Assembly: GCF_003173055.1 (NCBI RefSeq)
Contig: NZ_QGLF01000001.1
Span: 751,085 to 815,084, forward strand
Source: Zavarzinia compransoris
GTDB lineage: Bacteria > Pseudomonadota > Alphaproteobacteria > Zavarziniales > Zavarziniaceae
DNA: 64,000 bases
Direction: 5' to 3'
How positions within the stretch are numbered: the first letter of the stretch is position 1; each line of letters begins with the position of its first letter. The position numbers and the translations under genes are program-made. Below, one piece after another: positions 53,667 to 63,088 of this stretch. The notes under the pieces were generated by a model, which saw nothing but the letters and a program-made list of their open reading frames with translations, was not told the DNA's origin and ran no database searches.

Positions 53667-53767
53667 GCGACGTCGGGAACCTGCGGTCGTTGGCGGACCG
53701 GACATTGGCACCAGATCGAGTGCATCATGTCAACCCGCCAGCGCGTCCCATCCATCATTTCCGGCGA

Positions 53768-54238
53768 TCAAAGCGCCCGGGCGGCCTCCAGCACCTCGTC
53801 GACATGGCCCTTGACCTTCACCTTGCGCCAGATGCGGGCGATCTCGCCCTGGCCGTCGATCAGAAAGGTGGCGCGCTCGATGCCGAAATACTGCCGGCCG
53901 TACATATTCTTCTCGACCCAGACGCCGTAAGCCTCGGTCGCCGCGCCGTCGAGATCGGCGCCCAGGGTCACCGCCAGCTGGTGCTTCTTCGCGAATTTGT
54001 CGTGGGCGGCGACGCTGTCGCGCGAGACGCCGACGACCACCGCCCCCGCCGCCTCGAAATCGGCGATCCGGGCGGTGAAGTCGATCGCCTCGGTCGTGCA
54101 GCCGGGCGTGTCGTCCTTGGGATAGAAATAAAGCACGACCTTGCGCCCGGCGAGGGCGGCCAGGCTGACGCTGCCGCCGCCGTTGGTGGGCAGGGTGAAG
54201 GCGGGCGCCGGGGCGCCGACATGGGGTTCGCTGGACAT
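53768..54238 (-). CDS. bcp: thioredoxin-dependent peroxiredoxin (BCP/PrxQ)
   Basis: Reduces peroxides and alkyl hydroperoxides. 156 residues. The peroxidatic cysteine is Cys47 in YPKDDTPGCTTEA. The second cysteine five residues later, found in E. coli Bcp, is replaced (TTEAID), and no other cysteine is visible, so this is a 1-Cys type that would need an external thiol. GAGGAG precedes ATG 54238. It follows glnE with a four-base gap. Confidence 0.92.
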   Translation of the reverse strand: MSSEPHVGAPAPAFTLPTNGGGSVSLAALAGRKVVLYFYPKDDTPGCTTEAIDFTARIADFEAAGAVVVGVSRDSVAAHDKFAKKHQLAVTLGADLDGAATEAYGVWVEKNMYGRQYFGIERATFLIDGQGEIARIWRKVKVKGHVDEVLEAARAL

Positions 54239-54242
54239 GGCG

Positions 54243-57224
54243 CTACTCCTCGAGCGGGGCAAGGCCGCCGGTCCCGGCGGCACTGTTGGGAACATAGGCT
54301 TCGGCCGGATCGCCGATCAGGCGGCCGAACAAGGCGCGCACCGGGGGCCGCGCAGCGTCGAGGGCGGCTTCGACGGCCGCGAAATCCGCCACGCCGGCAT
54401 GCCGCGCCAGCAGCGCCTTCAACGGGGCCGGGGCATGCTCGGGGTCGAAACCGTCGCCGGCGGTGAGGCGCAGCATGGCCGCGAGCCCGGCGGCAAGGCC
54501 AAGGCCGCGGCGCAAGGGCAGGGCATCCGCCGCCGGCAGCAGGCCTTGCGCGCCGAGAAGGTCCAGCATCGCCCCGGTTCCCGTCGGCAGGGGCGCCGGC
54601 AGGCCGGGGGCGGCGGCCAGCAGCAGCGCCTGGGCGATGAATTCGATATCGACGAGGCCGCCCGGGCAGAGTTTCAGATCCCAGCGGCTGCGCGCCGGCC
54701 GATCCTTGTCCATGCGCCCGCGCATGGCGGCGATATCGCCGAACACCCGGGCCGGGTCGCGCTTCAGGTGCTTCAGCGTGTCCAGGGTCCGGGTCACGGC
54801 CGCGCCGAACATCTCGCTGGTCGAGACGACCAGGCGGGCGCGGGTCAGGGCCAGATGCTCCCAGGTCCAGGCCTCGCCCCGGTAATAGTCGTCGAAGCCC
54901 TTGAGGGTGGGGACGAGGGGCGCCTTGCTGCCGGCCGGGCGCAGCGCCATGTCGACCTCATAGAGGCTGCCCTCCGCGGTGAGCGCGGACAGGGCGGAGA
55001 TCAGGCGCTGGCCGAGGCGGGTGTAATAGAGCCCGGGGGTGAGCGGTTTTCCGCCGTCCGAGCCGATGGTGCCGTCCGGCACCGAGAAGACGAAGACGAG
55101 ATCGAGATCCGAGGTCACGGTCAATTCCCGCCCGCCCAGTTTGCCGAAGCCGAGCACGGCGAAGCCGCCCCCTGGAATATCGCCATGGGCTTCGGCGAAC
55201 TGGCCGGCGACCGCGGCCGTCAGGCGCTCGATCCCGGCTTCCGCGACCAGGGTCAGGGCTTGGCCCGCCGCCTCGTGGCCGATCAGCCCGCGCAACAGCT
55301 GGATGCCGACGGCGAAGCGCTTGTCCGCGGTCCAGCGGCGCACCGCGTCCAGGAGATCCTGGTAATCGGTCACATCGCACAGCGCGGTTTCCATGTCCGC
55401 GCGCAGCGCCTCGGCCTCGCTCAAAGGGCGCAGGGCCTCGCCACCGACGACGGCATCGAGCAGCCCGGGCCGCCGCGCCAGCAGTTCGGCCAGCAAGGGC
55501 GCCGCCCCCATGATTTCGGCCAGCAGGTCCAGGAGGGCGCGATTGGCATCGAGCAGGGAAAAGAGCTGCACCCCCGCCGGCAAGCGCGACAGGAACTGGT
55601 CGAAGCGCAGCAGGGCGACGTCCGGTTCCGCCGTGCGGGCGAAGGCTTGCAGCAGAACGGGCGCGATACCCTCGACCAGGGCGCGGGCGCGCTCGTGCCG
55701 GAAACAGCGATAGCGCCCGACCCGCCAGCCGATGACGAGGCCCGCCGCCTTCGCCGGCTCCTGAAAGCCGGCCTCGGCAAGGCGCTGGCTCAGGGCCGCC
55801 TCGGCCTCGGGCAGGTGGTTGCGCAGGCTGGCCGGGTCGGCCGCGTCCTCCGCCGCGAACAGGGCACTGAAACGGCGCTGGATCGCGGCCAGGTGGAACA
55901 GCAGGACCCGGCGGAAATCGGCCTCGTCCCCGAAGCCCATGAAGCGGCCGATCCCCGGGATCCGCGCCGGATCGGCCGGCATCTCATGGGTCTGGGCATC
56001 GTCCACCATCTGGAGACGGTGTTCGAGGTGGCGCAGGAAGCAATAGCCCTCCGCCAGCAGGTCGCGCTCGGCGGGCGGCAGGCGGCCCATGGCGACCAGC
56101 CGGTCCAGCATGGACAGGGTCGCGGGATCGCGCAGCTGCGGCTCGCGCCCGCCGGAGATCAACTGCTGGATCTGGACGAAGAATTCGACCTCGCGGATGC
56201 CGCCGGGGCCGAGCTTCACATCCTGTCCCTCGACGCCGATGGCGCCGTGGCCGTGGTGGTCGCGGATCTTTTCCTTCATGCGCTGGATATCGCGGACGGC
56301 GGCGAAATCGAGATGACGGCGCCAGACGAAGGGGCGGATGTGCTGCAGGAAATCGCGCCCGGCGGCAAGATCGCCGGCGACCGGGCGCGCCTTGATCATG
56401 GCCGCCCGTTCCCAGTTCTGGCCGAGGCTCTGGTAATAGATTTCGGCGGCATCGGTCGAGATCGCCACCGGCATCGCGCCCGGGTCGGGCCGCAGCCGCA
56501 GGTCGACGCGGAAGACATAACCGTCGGCGGTGCGTTCCTGGATGATCTTCACCAGGGTCTTGGTCAGGCGGACGAAAGTCTCGCCCGGGCTGCGCTTCGG
56601 CGTCGGGCGGATCACCTCGTTGTCGAAGAAGACGATGAGATCGATATCGCTCGAATAATTCAATTCATGGGCGCCGAGCTTGCCCATGCCGAGGATGATG
56701 AGGCCGGAATCCCGCTCCGGGTCGTCGTCATGGGCAAGGGTCAGTTCGTTCATGCGGGCCGCGGCGCGCAGTGCATGGGCGGCCGCCGCCGACAGCGCCG
56801 CCGACGCCAGGCGGCTGAGCGCGCCCGTGGTCTTCATCAGGGGCCAGCCATAGGCCAGATCGCCCACCGCCGCGGCCAGGGCGATCCGCGCCTTGGCCCG
56901 GCGCAGCAGCCGCATCAGCGAATCGAGGGGCAGCGCGGCGGTCGCCCCGGGGCTCAGATCGGCCCAGGTCGCCTCCACCGCCGCCTCGGGCCCCTTGGCG
57001 ACGATCTCCACCAGGAGGGCCGGATCGCGCCGGACGAGCGCCGAGAGATAGGGGCTATAGGCACCGAGCACGCGCAGGATCGGCAGGATTTCCGCCATCT
57101 GCGCGGCCTCGACGGCCAGGGACCGGCCGGCCAGCGCGGCGCGGAAATCTTCCTCCAGCCGGGCGGCATCGGCGTTGTCCGGCGGCGGGGAGACGGGGGG
57201 GCGAGCGGGCAGGCCGTAATTCAC
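54243..57224 (-). CDS. glnE: glutamine synthetase adenylyltransferase/deadenylase
   Basis: Adds AMP to or removes it from glutamine synthetase in response to nitrogen status, through PII. 993 residues from a GTG start, the full bifunctional length. Two nucleotidyltransferase modules are present: GMGKLGAHELNYSSDIDL (Asp203 and Asp205) and GFGKLGGRELTVTSDLDL (near residue 700). They are separated by the central regulatory helical domain. The two genes on its flanks are the peroxiredoxin downstream and the divergent YhdP-like gene upstream. Confidence 0.96.
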   Translation of the reverse strand: MNYGLPARPPVSPPPDNADAARLEEDFRAALAGRSLAVEAAQMAEILPILRVLGAYSPYLSALVRRDPALLVEIVAKGPEAAVEATWADLSPGATAALPLDSLMRLLRRAKARIALAAAVGDLAYGWPLMKTTGALSRLASAALSAAAAHALRAAARMNELTLAHDDDPERDSGLIILGMGKLGAHELNYSSDIDLIVFFDNEVIRPTPKRSPGETFVRLTKTLVKIIQERTADGYVFRVDLRLRPDPGAMPVAISTDAAEIYYQSLGQNWERAAMIKARPVAGDLAAGRDFLQHIRPFVWRRHLDFAAVRDIQRMKEKIRDHHGHGAIGVEGQDVKLGPGGIREVEFFVQIQQLISGGREPQLRDPATLSMLDRLVAMGRLPPAERDLLAEGYCFLRHLEHRLQMVDDAQTHEMPADPARIPGIGRFMGFGDEADFRRVLLFHLAAIQRRFSALFAAEDAADPASLRNHLPEAEAALSQRLAEAGFQEPAKAAGLVIGWRVGRYRCFRHERARALVEGIAPVLLQAFARTAEPDVALLRFDQFLSRLPAGVQLFSLLDANRALLDLLAEIMGAAPLLAELLARRPGLLDAVVGGEALRPLSEAEALRADMETALCDVTDYQDLLDAVRRWTADKRFAVGIQLLRGLIGHEAAGQALTLVAEAGIERLTAAVAGQFAEAHGDIPGGGFAVLGFGKLGGRELTVTSDLDLVFVFSVPDGTIGSDGGKPLTPGLYYTRLGQRLISALSALTAEGSLYEVDMALRPAGSKAPLVPTLKGFDDYYRGEAWTWEHLALTRARLVVSTSEMFGAAVTRTLDTLKHLKRDPARVFGDIAAMRGRMDKDRPARSRWDLKLCPGGLVDIEFIAQALLLAAAPGLPAPLPTGTGAMLDLLGAQGLLPAADALPLRRGLGLAAGLAAMLRLTAGDGFDPEHAPAPLKALLARHAGVADFAAVEAALDAARPPVRALFGRLIGDPAEAYVPNSAAGTGGLAPLEE

Positions 57225-57333
57225 GCGCGTCGGTCCGGTTCGTGATAGGGTCGATCACGCTGCTGGTTGACGCCTGGATCGTCAAGCGGCACTGGGGTGG
57301 GGCCTCGAACAGCATAAAGTGTGAGGCGAGAAT

Positions 57334-60300
57334 TTGGTACGGCGCGCATCCCGCATAGCGGCACATGTCTTCGGCGGCCTGTTGACCATGCTGCTGATCG
57401 CCGGGGTCGCCATCGGCGTCCGGCTGACCATGGGCCCGATCTCGCTGGGGTTCCTCAGCCCGATGATCGAGGATGGCTTCGCCGCCAACCCGGACGGCCT
57501 GCGCCTGTCCGTCAGCGACACGATCCTGACCTGGAGCGGGGTCGACAGCGATGTCGCGCTTCAGGTCGTCGGCGTCGAACTGCGCGGCCGCGACGGCCGG
57601 CTGGTCGCCCGCCTGCCCAATGCCGGCATCAATCTTTCCGCCCGGGCGCTGCTGTCGGGCGTGCTGGCGCCGACCGGGATCACCCTGGCCGAGGCCGAGG
57701 TCCGGGTCCGGCGCGGCGCCGACGGGACATTCGAACTCGGTCTCGGCGGCTCGCTCCGCTCCGAGCCGGAACCGGTCGCCGGCGGGGCCGAACCCGCCTC
57801 GCCGATCGCGGAGGCGGTCCGCTTTCTCCGCCGCGGGCCGGGCAATGCCCCGAGCATGCGGCGCCTGGAGCGCCTGAACCTGGTCCGGGCGCGTTTCGTC
57901 TTCGATGACGACGTCACGCAGCGGCGCTGGGTGGCGACGGATGCGGCGGCCGAATTGCGCCGCCTGGAGAACGGTCAGGTCAGCCTGTCCGCCGCCGTCG
58001 AACTGGAAAGCGCGGGCGAGGCGGTTTCCTTCGTCGCCGGCGGCGTGATCCCGGCGGCGGCGGACTCGGACGCCAGTCTCGACCTCGCCTTCAAAGGGCT
58101 GGTGCCCGCCCTGTTCGATGCGGGCGGCGCGACGTTCGGGCCCGCGGCCGGCATATTGATGCCGCTGGACGGCAAGATCGGCTTGAAGATCGCGCCCGAG
58201 GGCGCCTTGCGCACGGTCGGCTTCGACGTGAAGGCGGGCGAGGGCGGCCTGGACCTGCCGGACTTCTACCCGGAGGGCCTGAACCTCGACAATATTCACC
58301 TGGCCGGCAGTTTCGACCTTGCCGGAGAACGGCTGACCCTCGCCGCCCTCGACATCACGCGCGGCAGCTTCAGCCTCAGTGCCGCCGGCTCGGCGACCTT
58401 CGGGGCCGCGGGGCTCGGGCTCGACCTCACGGTCCGCCTGGACAAGGCGATGATCGACGACCTGGGCACGCTGTGGCCGGTGCCGCTCTCGGTCAACGGG
58501 CGGCGCTGGGTGATGCAGAACATCCGGGGCGGGACGTTCAGCGACGGCGTGTTCCGCCTGAAGGTGCCGCCGGGTGGGCTGGAGGCCGATGTCATGGCCC
58601 CGGACCTCGTGGTCGGCGACTTCCGGGTCGAGGGGACGGCGGCGACCTATATGGCTGGCCTGCCGCCGGTCGGCGGGATCAAGGCCCGGGGCCATATGCT
58701 GGTCGATTCCCTCGATGTCGCGATCGAGACCGGGCAGGTCGACATGGGCGCGGACGGCGTCGTCACCCTGGCCGGCGCCAGTGCCCACATCAGCGACTTC
58801 GATCAGCCCGACCAGATCGGCGATATTGCCTTTGCCGCCGGCGGGCCGGTGCGCGCGGCGCTTGCCCTGCTGAACCGGCCGCCGCTCGGCTATGCCGCCA
58901 AGCTGGGCATCGATCCGGCGGGGGCCCGGGGCACGCATGACACGATCGCGCGTTTCGTCCTGCCGCTGGTCGCCGACCTCGATCTCGACAATCTGAAATT
59001 CGAGACCAGGAGCCGTGTCACCGGGCTCGGCCTTGACGGCATCGTCGGGCCTTTCGGCCTGTCGGACGGCGACGTCACCGTCGAGGTCGACCAGACCCGG
59101 GCATCCGGCGCCGGCAAGGCCCGGCTGGCCGGCGCCTTGCTCGACCTTGCCTGGTCGGAGAATTTCACCGCAAAGCCCGGCAGCGTGACGACGAAACTGA
59201 GCGCTGCCGGCACGTTCGACGACGAACTGCGCGGCAAGCTCGGCCTCGACCTCGGCGGCCGGCTGCTCGGCCCGGTCGACGGCAAGGTGACGCTGGAGGG
59301 CCGGGGGGCGCAGATCGGCGCGATCGAGGCGGAAGTGAAACTCGACCGCGCCGCCATCGCCCTGCCCGAATTCGGCTATGCCAAACCGGCGGGCGAGGCG
59401 GCGGCGGTGACCTTCCGCCTTGCGCCCGGCAAGGAACAGATCAGGATCGAGAACCTGCGCGCGACCTCGAGGGAACTCGACATCGTCGGCGCGGCGGCGC
59501 TGACCGCCAAGGGCGAATTCCTGACCCTGACCGCCAGCCGCATCCGCCTCGGCCGCAGCAATTTCTCGGTCACCATGACCCGGCCGGCGGCCGGCCAGCG
59601 CTATCGGATGCAGATGAAGGGCAGCGTGCTCGACCTTGCACCCTATATGGCGCAGGAAGCGCCCGAGCGGCGCCCGGAGGCGGAGCGGCCCGACCCCGGG
59701 GCGCCGGACGGCCTGCCCGATTTCGACCTCGACGTCGCCTTCGACCGGGTGATCCTGGACGACAGGGCCAATGTGAACGGGCTGAAGGCGACGGGCAGCC
59801 ATTCGACCGGCTTCTGGCGTGCCCTCGATGCCCGTGGCACCCTCGGCGAGCGCAATGCCCCCTTCGCCATGCGGCTGACCCCGGTCGCCGGCGGCCGCAC
59901 CCTGGCGATCGATGCGGGCGATGCCGGGACCATCGTCCGCGTGCTCGGCGGCTATTCCGATATCGCCGGCGGCACCATCCGCCTGACCGCCACCATCGAC
60001 GACACCAAGCCCAACCGGCCGCTGGCCGGCGATGTCGATGTCCGCGCCTTCAAGGTGGTGCAGGCGCCGATCCTGGCCCGCATCCTGACCCTCGGCTCGC
60101 TCAGCGGCATCGCCGCGGCGATCGGCGGCCAGGGCATCGAATTCGAGGGGCTGAAGGCGAAGATCCGCCAGGACAGCGCCGTGCTCCGGATCGACAAGGC
60201 CCAGGCCTTCGGCAATTCGATCGGCATGACCCTGGCCGGGACTTACGACACCTGGGGGCGGTCGCTCAGCGTCGGCGGCACCATCGTGCCGTCCTATGGC

Positions 60301-60540
60301 CTGAACCGCATTCTGGGGGCGATTCCCCTGGTCGGCGATATCCTGACCGGGGGCGAGGGCGGCGGTCTTTTCGCCTTCACCTACAGCGTGGTCGGCCCGG
60401 TGGAGGATCCGGCGGTGACGGTCAATCCGCTGTCGGCGCTGGCGCCGGGGATTCTCCGCGACATCGTCTCGGCGATCGACGGCACCGACAGCGCGGCCGG
60501 GGCCGAAGCCCCGCCGGTGATCGAAGTACCGCCGAAATAG
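57334..60540 (+). CDS. YhdP/AsmA-like large envelope protein
   Basis: 1068 residues with one N-terminal membrane segment (about 10-30) and a very long periplasmic region of AsmA/DUF3971 type. The N-terminal region SLGFLSPMIEDGFAANPDG is typical for YhdP-like proteins, and the AsmA-like C-terminus is near 950-1060 (GLNRILGAIPLVGDILTGGEGGGLFAFTYSVVG). Proteins of this class form beta-taco bridges thought to move phospholipids to the outer membrane. The start is a TTG preceded by GAGG at seven bases. It is divergent from glnE. Confidence 0.85.
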   Translation: MVRRASRIAAHVFGGLLTMLLIAGVAIGVRLTMGPISLGFLSPMIEDGFAANPDGLRLSVSDTILTWSGVDSDVALQVVGVELRGRDGRLVARLPNAGINLSARALLSGVLAPTGITLAEAEVRVRRGADGTFELGLGGSLRSEPEPVAGGAEPASPIAEAVRFLRRGPGNAPSMRRLERLNLVRARFVFDDDVTQRRWVATDAAAELRRLENGQVSLSAAVELESAGEAVSFVAGGVIPAAADSDASLDLAFKGLVPALFDAGGATFGPAAGILMPLDGKIGLKIAPEGALRTVGFDVKAGEGGLDLPDFYPEGLNLDNIHLAGSFDLAGERLTLAALDITRGSFSLSAAGSATFGAAGLGLDLTVRLDKAMIDDLGTLWPVPLSVNGRRWVMQNIRGGTFSDGVFRLKVPPGGLEADVMAPDLVVGDFRVEGTAATYMAGLPPVGGIKARGHMLVDSLDVAIETGQVDMGADGVVTLAGASAHISDFDQPDQIGDIAFAAGGPVRAALALLNRPPLGYAAKLGIDPAGARGTHDTIARFVLPLVADLDLDNLKFETRSRVTGLGLDGIVGPFGLSDGDVTVEVDQTRASGAGKARLAGALLDLAWSENFTAKPGSVTTKLSAAGTFDDELRGKLGLDLGGRLLGPVDGKVTLEGRGAQIGAIEAEVKLDRAAIALPEFGYAKPAGEAAAVTFRLAPGKEQIRIENLRATSRELDIVGAAALTAKGEFLTLTASRIRLGRSNFSVTMTRPAAGQRYRMQMKGSVLDLAPYMAQEAPERRPEAERPDPGAPDGLPDFDLDVAFDRVILDDRANVNGLKATGSHSTGFWRALDARGTLGERNAPFAMRLTPVAGGRTLAIDAGDAGTIVRVLGGYSDIAGGTIRLTATIDDTKPNRPLAGDVDVRAFKVVQAPILARILTLGSLSGIAAAIGGQGIEFEGLKAKIRQDSAVLRIDKAQAFGNSIGMTLAGTYDTWGRSLSVGGTIVPSYGLNRILGAIPLVGDILTGGEGGGLFAFTYSVVGPVEDPAVTVNPLSALAPGILRDIVSAIDGTDSAAGAEAPPVIEVPPK

Positions 60541-60546
60541 GACCGG

Positions 60547-61434
60547 TCAGGCGAAGCTGAAATCGAGCCCGAGGTCGAGCGACGGCGCCGAATGGGTAAG
60601 CCAGCCGAGCGAGAGGATATTCACCCCCGAGGCGGCGTAATCGCCCACCATCTCCGGCCGGATGCCGCCGGACGCCTCGGTCACCATGCGTCCCGCGACC
60701 ATGGCGACGGCCTGGCGCAGCCGGTCCGGCCCCATGTTGTCCAGCAGCACGGCATCGACCGGGCGCTTCAGCAGGGTTTCGAGCTGATCGAGACTGTCGA
60801 CCTCGACCTGGACCTTCACCATATGGCCGACCCGGTCGCGGATGCGGTCGAGCACGGCATCGAGACCGCCGGCGGCGGCGATATGGTTGTCCTTGACCAG
60901 GATGCCGTCGTCGAGGCCGAAGCGGTGGTTGACCCCGCCGCCGACCCGGACCGCATATTTCTCGAGCGCGCGGAGGCCGGGCGTCGTCTTCCGCGTGCAG
61001 GCGACGCGGGCGCCGTGGGGCCGGGCCGCATCCGCCGCCCTGCGGGTGACGGTGGCGATGCCCGACAGGCGCTGCAGAATATTCAGGGCGACCCGTTCCC
61101 CGGTCAGCACGGCACGGGCCGGGCCCTCGACCACGGCGATCGTGTCGCCCGGCGTGACGTCAGCGCCGTCGGGCGCGAGCACGGTGACCGCGATCTCGGG
61201 CGAGACCAGCCTGAAGGTGTCGAGCGCCATGGGCAGGCCGGCGATGCGGCCGTCGTGGCGGACGCGGATCTCGGTCCGGGCCCGGGCGGCGGCCGGCACC
61301 GCGACCTCGGAGGTCAGGTCGCCGGCCAGGCCCAGGTCTTCGGCCAGCGCCGTTTTCAGCAGGGTCTCATAGACCAGGAACGGCGGCGGGGTGAGGTCGT
61401 GCATGATGATCTGTTCGTTCCGGGCAAGGATCAT
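60547..61434 (-). CDS. nadC: nicotinate-nucleotide pyrophosphorylase
   Basis: Quinolinate phosphoribosyltransferase of de novo NAD synthesis: forms nicotinate mononucleotide from quinolinate and PRPP. 295 residues. Conserved parts are EDLGLAGDLTSEVAVP, GERVALNILQRLSGIAT, CTRKTTPGLRALEKYAVRVGGGVNHRFGLDDGILVKDNH and EVEVDSLDQLE-like VQVEVDSLDQLETLL. The start overlaps the nadB stop by four bases; a later ATG (61404) is an alternative. Confidence 0.96.
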   Translation of the reverse strand: MILARNEQIIMHDLTPPPFLVYETLLKTALAEDLGLAGDLTSEVAVPAAARARTEIRVRHDGRIAGLPMALDTFRLVSPEIAVTVLAPDGADVTPGDTIAVVEGPARAVLTGERVALNILQRLSGIATVTRRAADAARPHGARVACTRKTTPGLRALEKYAVRVGGGVNHRFGLDDGILVKDNHIAAAGGLDAVLDRIRDRVGHMVKVQVEVDSLDQLETLLKRPVDAVLLDNMGPDRLRQAVAMVAGRMVTEASGGIRPEMVGDYAASGVNILSLGWLTHSAPSLDLGLDFSFA

Positions 61435-63056
61435 TCCGCCGCCAGGCGGCCGGCGGCGGCAAGGCCGATGGTGTCGAGGCGGGCGCCGGCGCCGTCGACG
61501 GTGACGGTCTGGCGGCGCAGCCAGGACTCGGCGGCCGCCGGATGGTCGAGGCGGGTATGCGCCCCGCGGCTTTCCGTCCGCGACAGGGCGAGAAGGGCGA
61601 CCAACCGGCCGATGGTGGCGAGGTTGCGCAGTTCGACCGCCGCCCGCACCGCCTTGTAAGTCTCCTGGGGCGCCTTCTGTTCCGCCGCAGCCAGGGCGGC
61701 ACCATAGCCGTCCAGCCTTTCGAGCGCGCGGCGCAAGCCTTCCGCATCGCGCAGCAGGCCGACGTCTTCCATCATGGTCTGGCGCAGGCGGGCGCGGAGG
61801 GGGGCTGCCTGTGCCGGCTCGATGCCGGCGGCAAGGAGGGCGTGGGGCAGGGTGCGGCCGGCCGGCCGGCGATCCAGCGCCATCGTCTGGGCGGTGCGCC
61901 GCCCGGCGACGCAGGCTTCCAGCAGCGAATTGGAGGCGAGGCGGTTGGCGCCATGGACACCGGTGCCCGAAACCTCGCCGCAGGCATAAAGGCCGGGGAT
62001 GGTGGCGCGGCCCTCGCCGTCCACCAGGATGCCGCCCATGTGGTAATGGGCCGCCGGGGTGACCGGCACCGGCACGGCGAAGGGATCGAGGCCGGCCTCG
62101 CAGCAGGTTTCGATCGCCTGGGGGAAGGCGGCGGCGCCCTTGGCCTCAAGGGCCGGGCGCAGGTCGAGATAGACCCGGCCGTGGGCGGCCATTTCGGCAT
62201 GGATGGCGCGGGCGACGACATCGCGCGGCGCCAGGTCGCCCTGGGGATGGACGCCGGCCAGCAGCGGGGTGAGGGCATCCGCCTTGAGCAGGCGGGCGCC
62301 GGCGCCGCGCAGCGCCTCGGTCAGCAGGGGCAGGGGTTCGCGCCCCTCGACCAGCAGGGCGGTCGGGTGGAACTGCATGAATTCGAGATCGACCAGGGCG
62401 GCGCCGGCCCGGACCGCCAGGGCGAGGCCGTCGCCCGTCGCCTCGGGCGGGTTGGTGGTGTGCTGCCAAAGGCCGCCCAGGCCACCGGTCGCCAGCATCA
62501 CCTTGGCACAGCGGATCGCGGCCGGGCCGCCGTCCTTGCGGTTCAAGGCGAGGCCGGCGATGCGGCCGTCGCTGACCAGCAGGTCGGTGACCATGGTCTC
62601 GGCCATGACCGTGATCGACGGGGTGGCGCGGACCCGGGCCGCCAGGGCCAGGACGACGGCGCGGCCGGTGCGGTCGCCGTCGGCATGGGCGACGCGGGCG
62701 CAGCCATGGGCGCCCTCGCGCCCGAGCATGAGATTGCCCGCCGCATCCGTATCGAAGCGGACGCCGAGGTCGCGCAGCGTGGCGATCGCCTGGGGCCCGG
62801 CCTCGGTCAGGCGGGCGACGGCGACGGGGTCGCACAGGCCGCTGCCGGCGGCCAGCGTATCGGCGGCATGGGCCGAGGGGCGGTCGCCCGCGCCGATGGC
62901 GGCGGCGATGCCGCCCTGGGCGTGCAGGCTGGAACCGCCCTCGATCCCGGCGGTCTTGGTGATCAGCACGACCTTGCGCGGGGCAAGGGTAAGGGCCGCC
63001 GACAGGCCGGCAAGGCCCGAACCGACGATGACGAAATCTGCCTCAAGCTGGCGCAT
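61431..63056 (-). CDS. nadB: L-aspartate oxidase
   Basis: FAD enzyme oxidising aspartate to iminoaspartate, the first step of NAD synthesis. 541 residues. The FAD-binding GSGLAGLSAAL is at the N-terminus, and HAQGGIAAAIGAGD and HYHMGGILVDGEGRATIPGLYACGEVSGTGVHGANRLASNSLLE are family motifs of the succinate-dehydrogenase fold. ATG 63056 follows GGAG at eight bases; the frame opens nine bases earlier at a GTG. The downstream nadC is coupled. Confidence 0.96.
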   Translation of the reverse strand: MRQLEADFVIVGSGLAGLSAALTLAPRKVVLITKTAGIEGGSSLHAQGGIAAAIGAGDRPSAHAADTLAAGSGLCDPVAVARLTEAGPQAIATLRDLGVRFDTDAAGNLMLGREGAHGCARVAHADGDRTGRAVVLALAARVRATPSITVMAETMVTDLLVSDGRIAGLALNRKDGGPAAIRCAKVMLATGGLGGLWQHTTNPPEATGDGLALAVRAGAALVDLEFMQFHPTALLVEGREPLPLLTEALRGAGARLLKADALTPLLAGVHPQGDLAPRDVVARAIHAEMAAHGRVYLDLRPALEAKGAAAFPQAIETCCEAGLDPFAVPVPVTPAAHYHMGGILVDGEGRATIPGLYACGEVSGTGVHGANRLASNSLLEACVAGRRTAQTMALDRRPAGRTLPHALLAAGIEPAQAAPLRARLRQTMMEDVGLLRDAEGLRRALERLDGYGAALAAAEQKAPQETYKAVRAAVELRNLATIGRLVALLALSRTESRGAHTRLDHPAAAESWLRRQTVTVDGAGARLDTIGLAAAGRLAAE

Positions 63057-63088
63057 GACACGCACTCCCGAAAGCGATTGTTCCCCGA

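Noticed and set aside
54141-57245. A 1034-codon plus-strand frame opposite glnE.
   Set aside because: The protein is Gln/Gly/Arg/His-rich with no recognisable domain; glnE on the other strand is complete and conserved.
57055-59802. A 915-codon minus-strand frame opposite the YhdP-like gene and the start of glnE.
   Set aside because: Mirror frame of codon bias in a GC-rich gene; no motifs.
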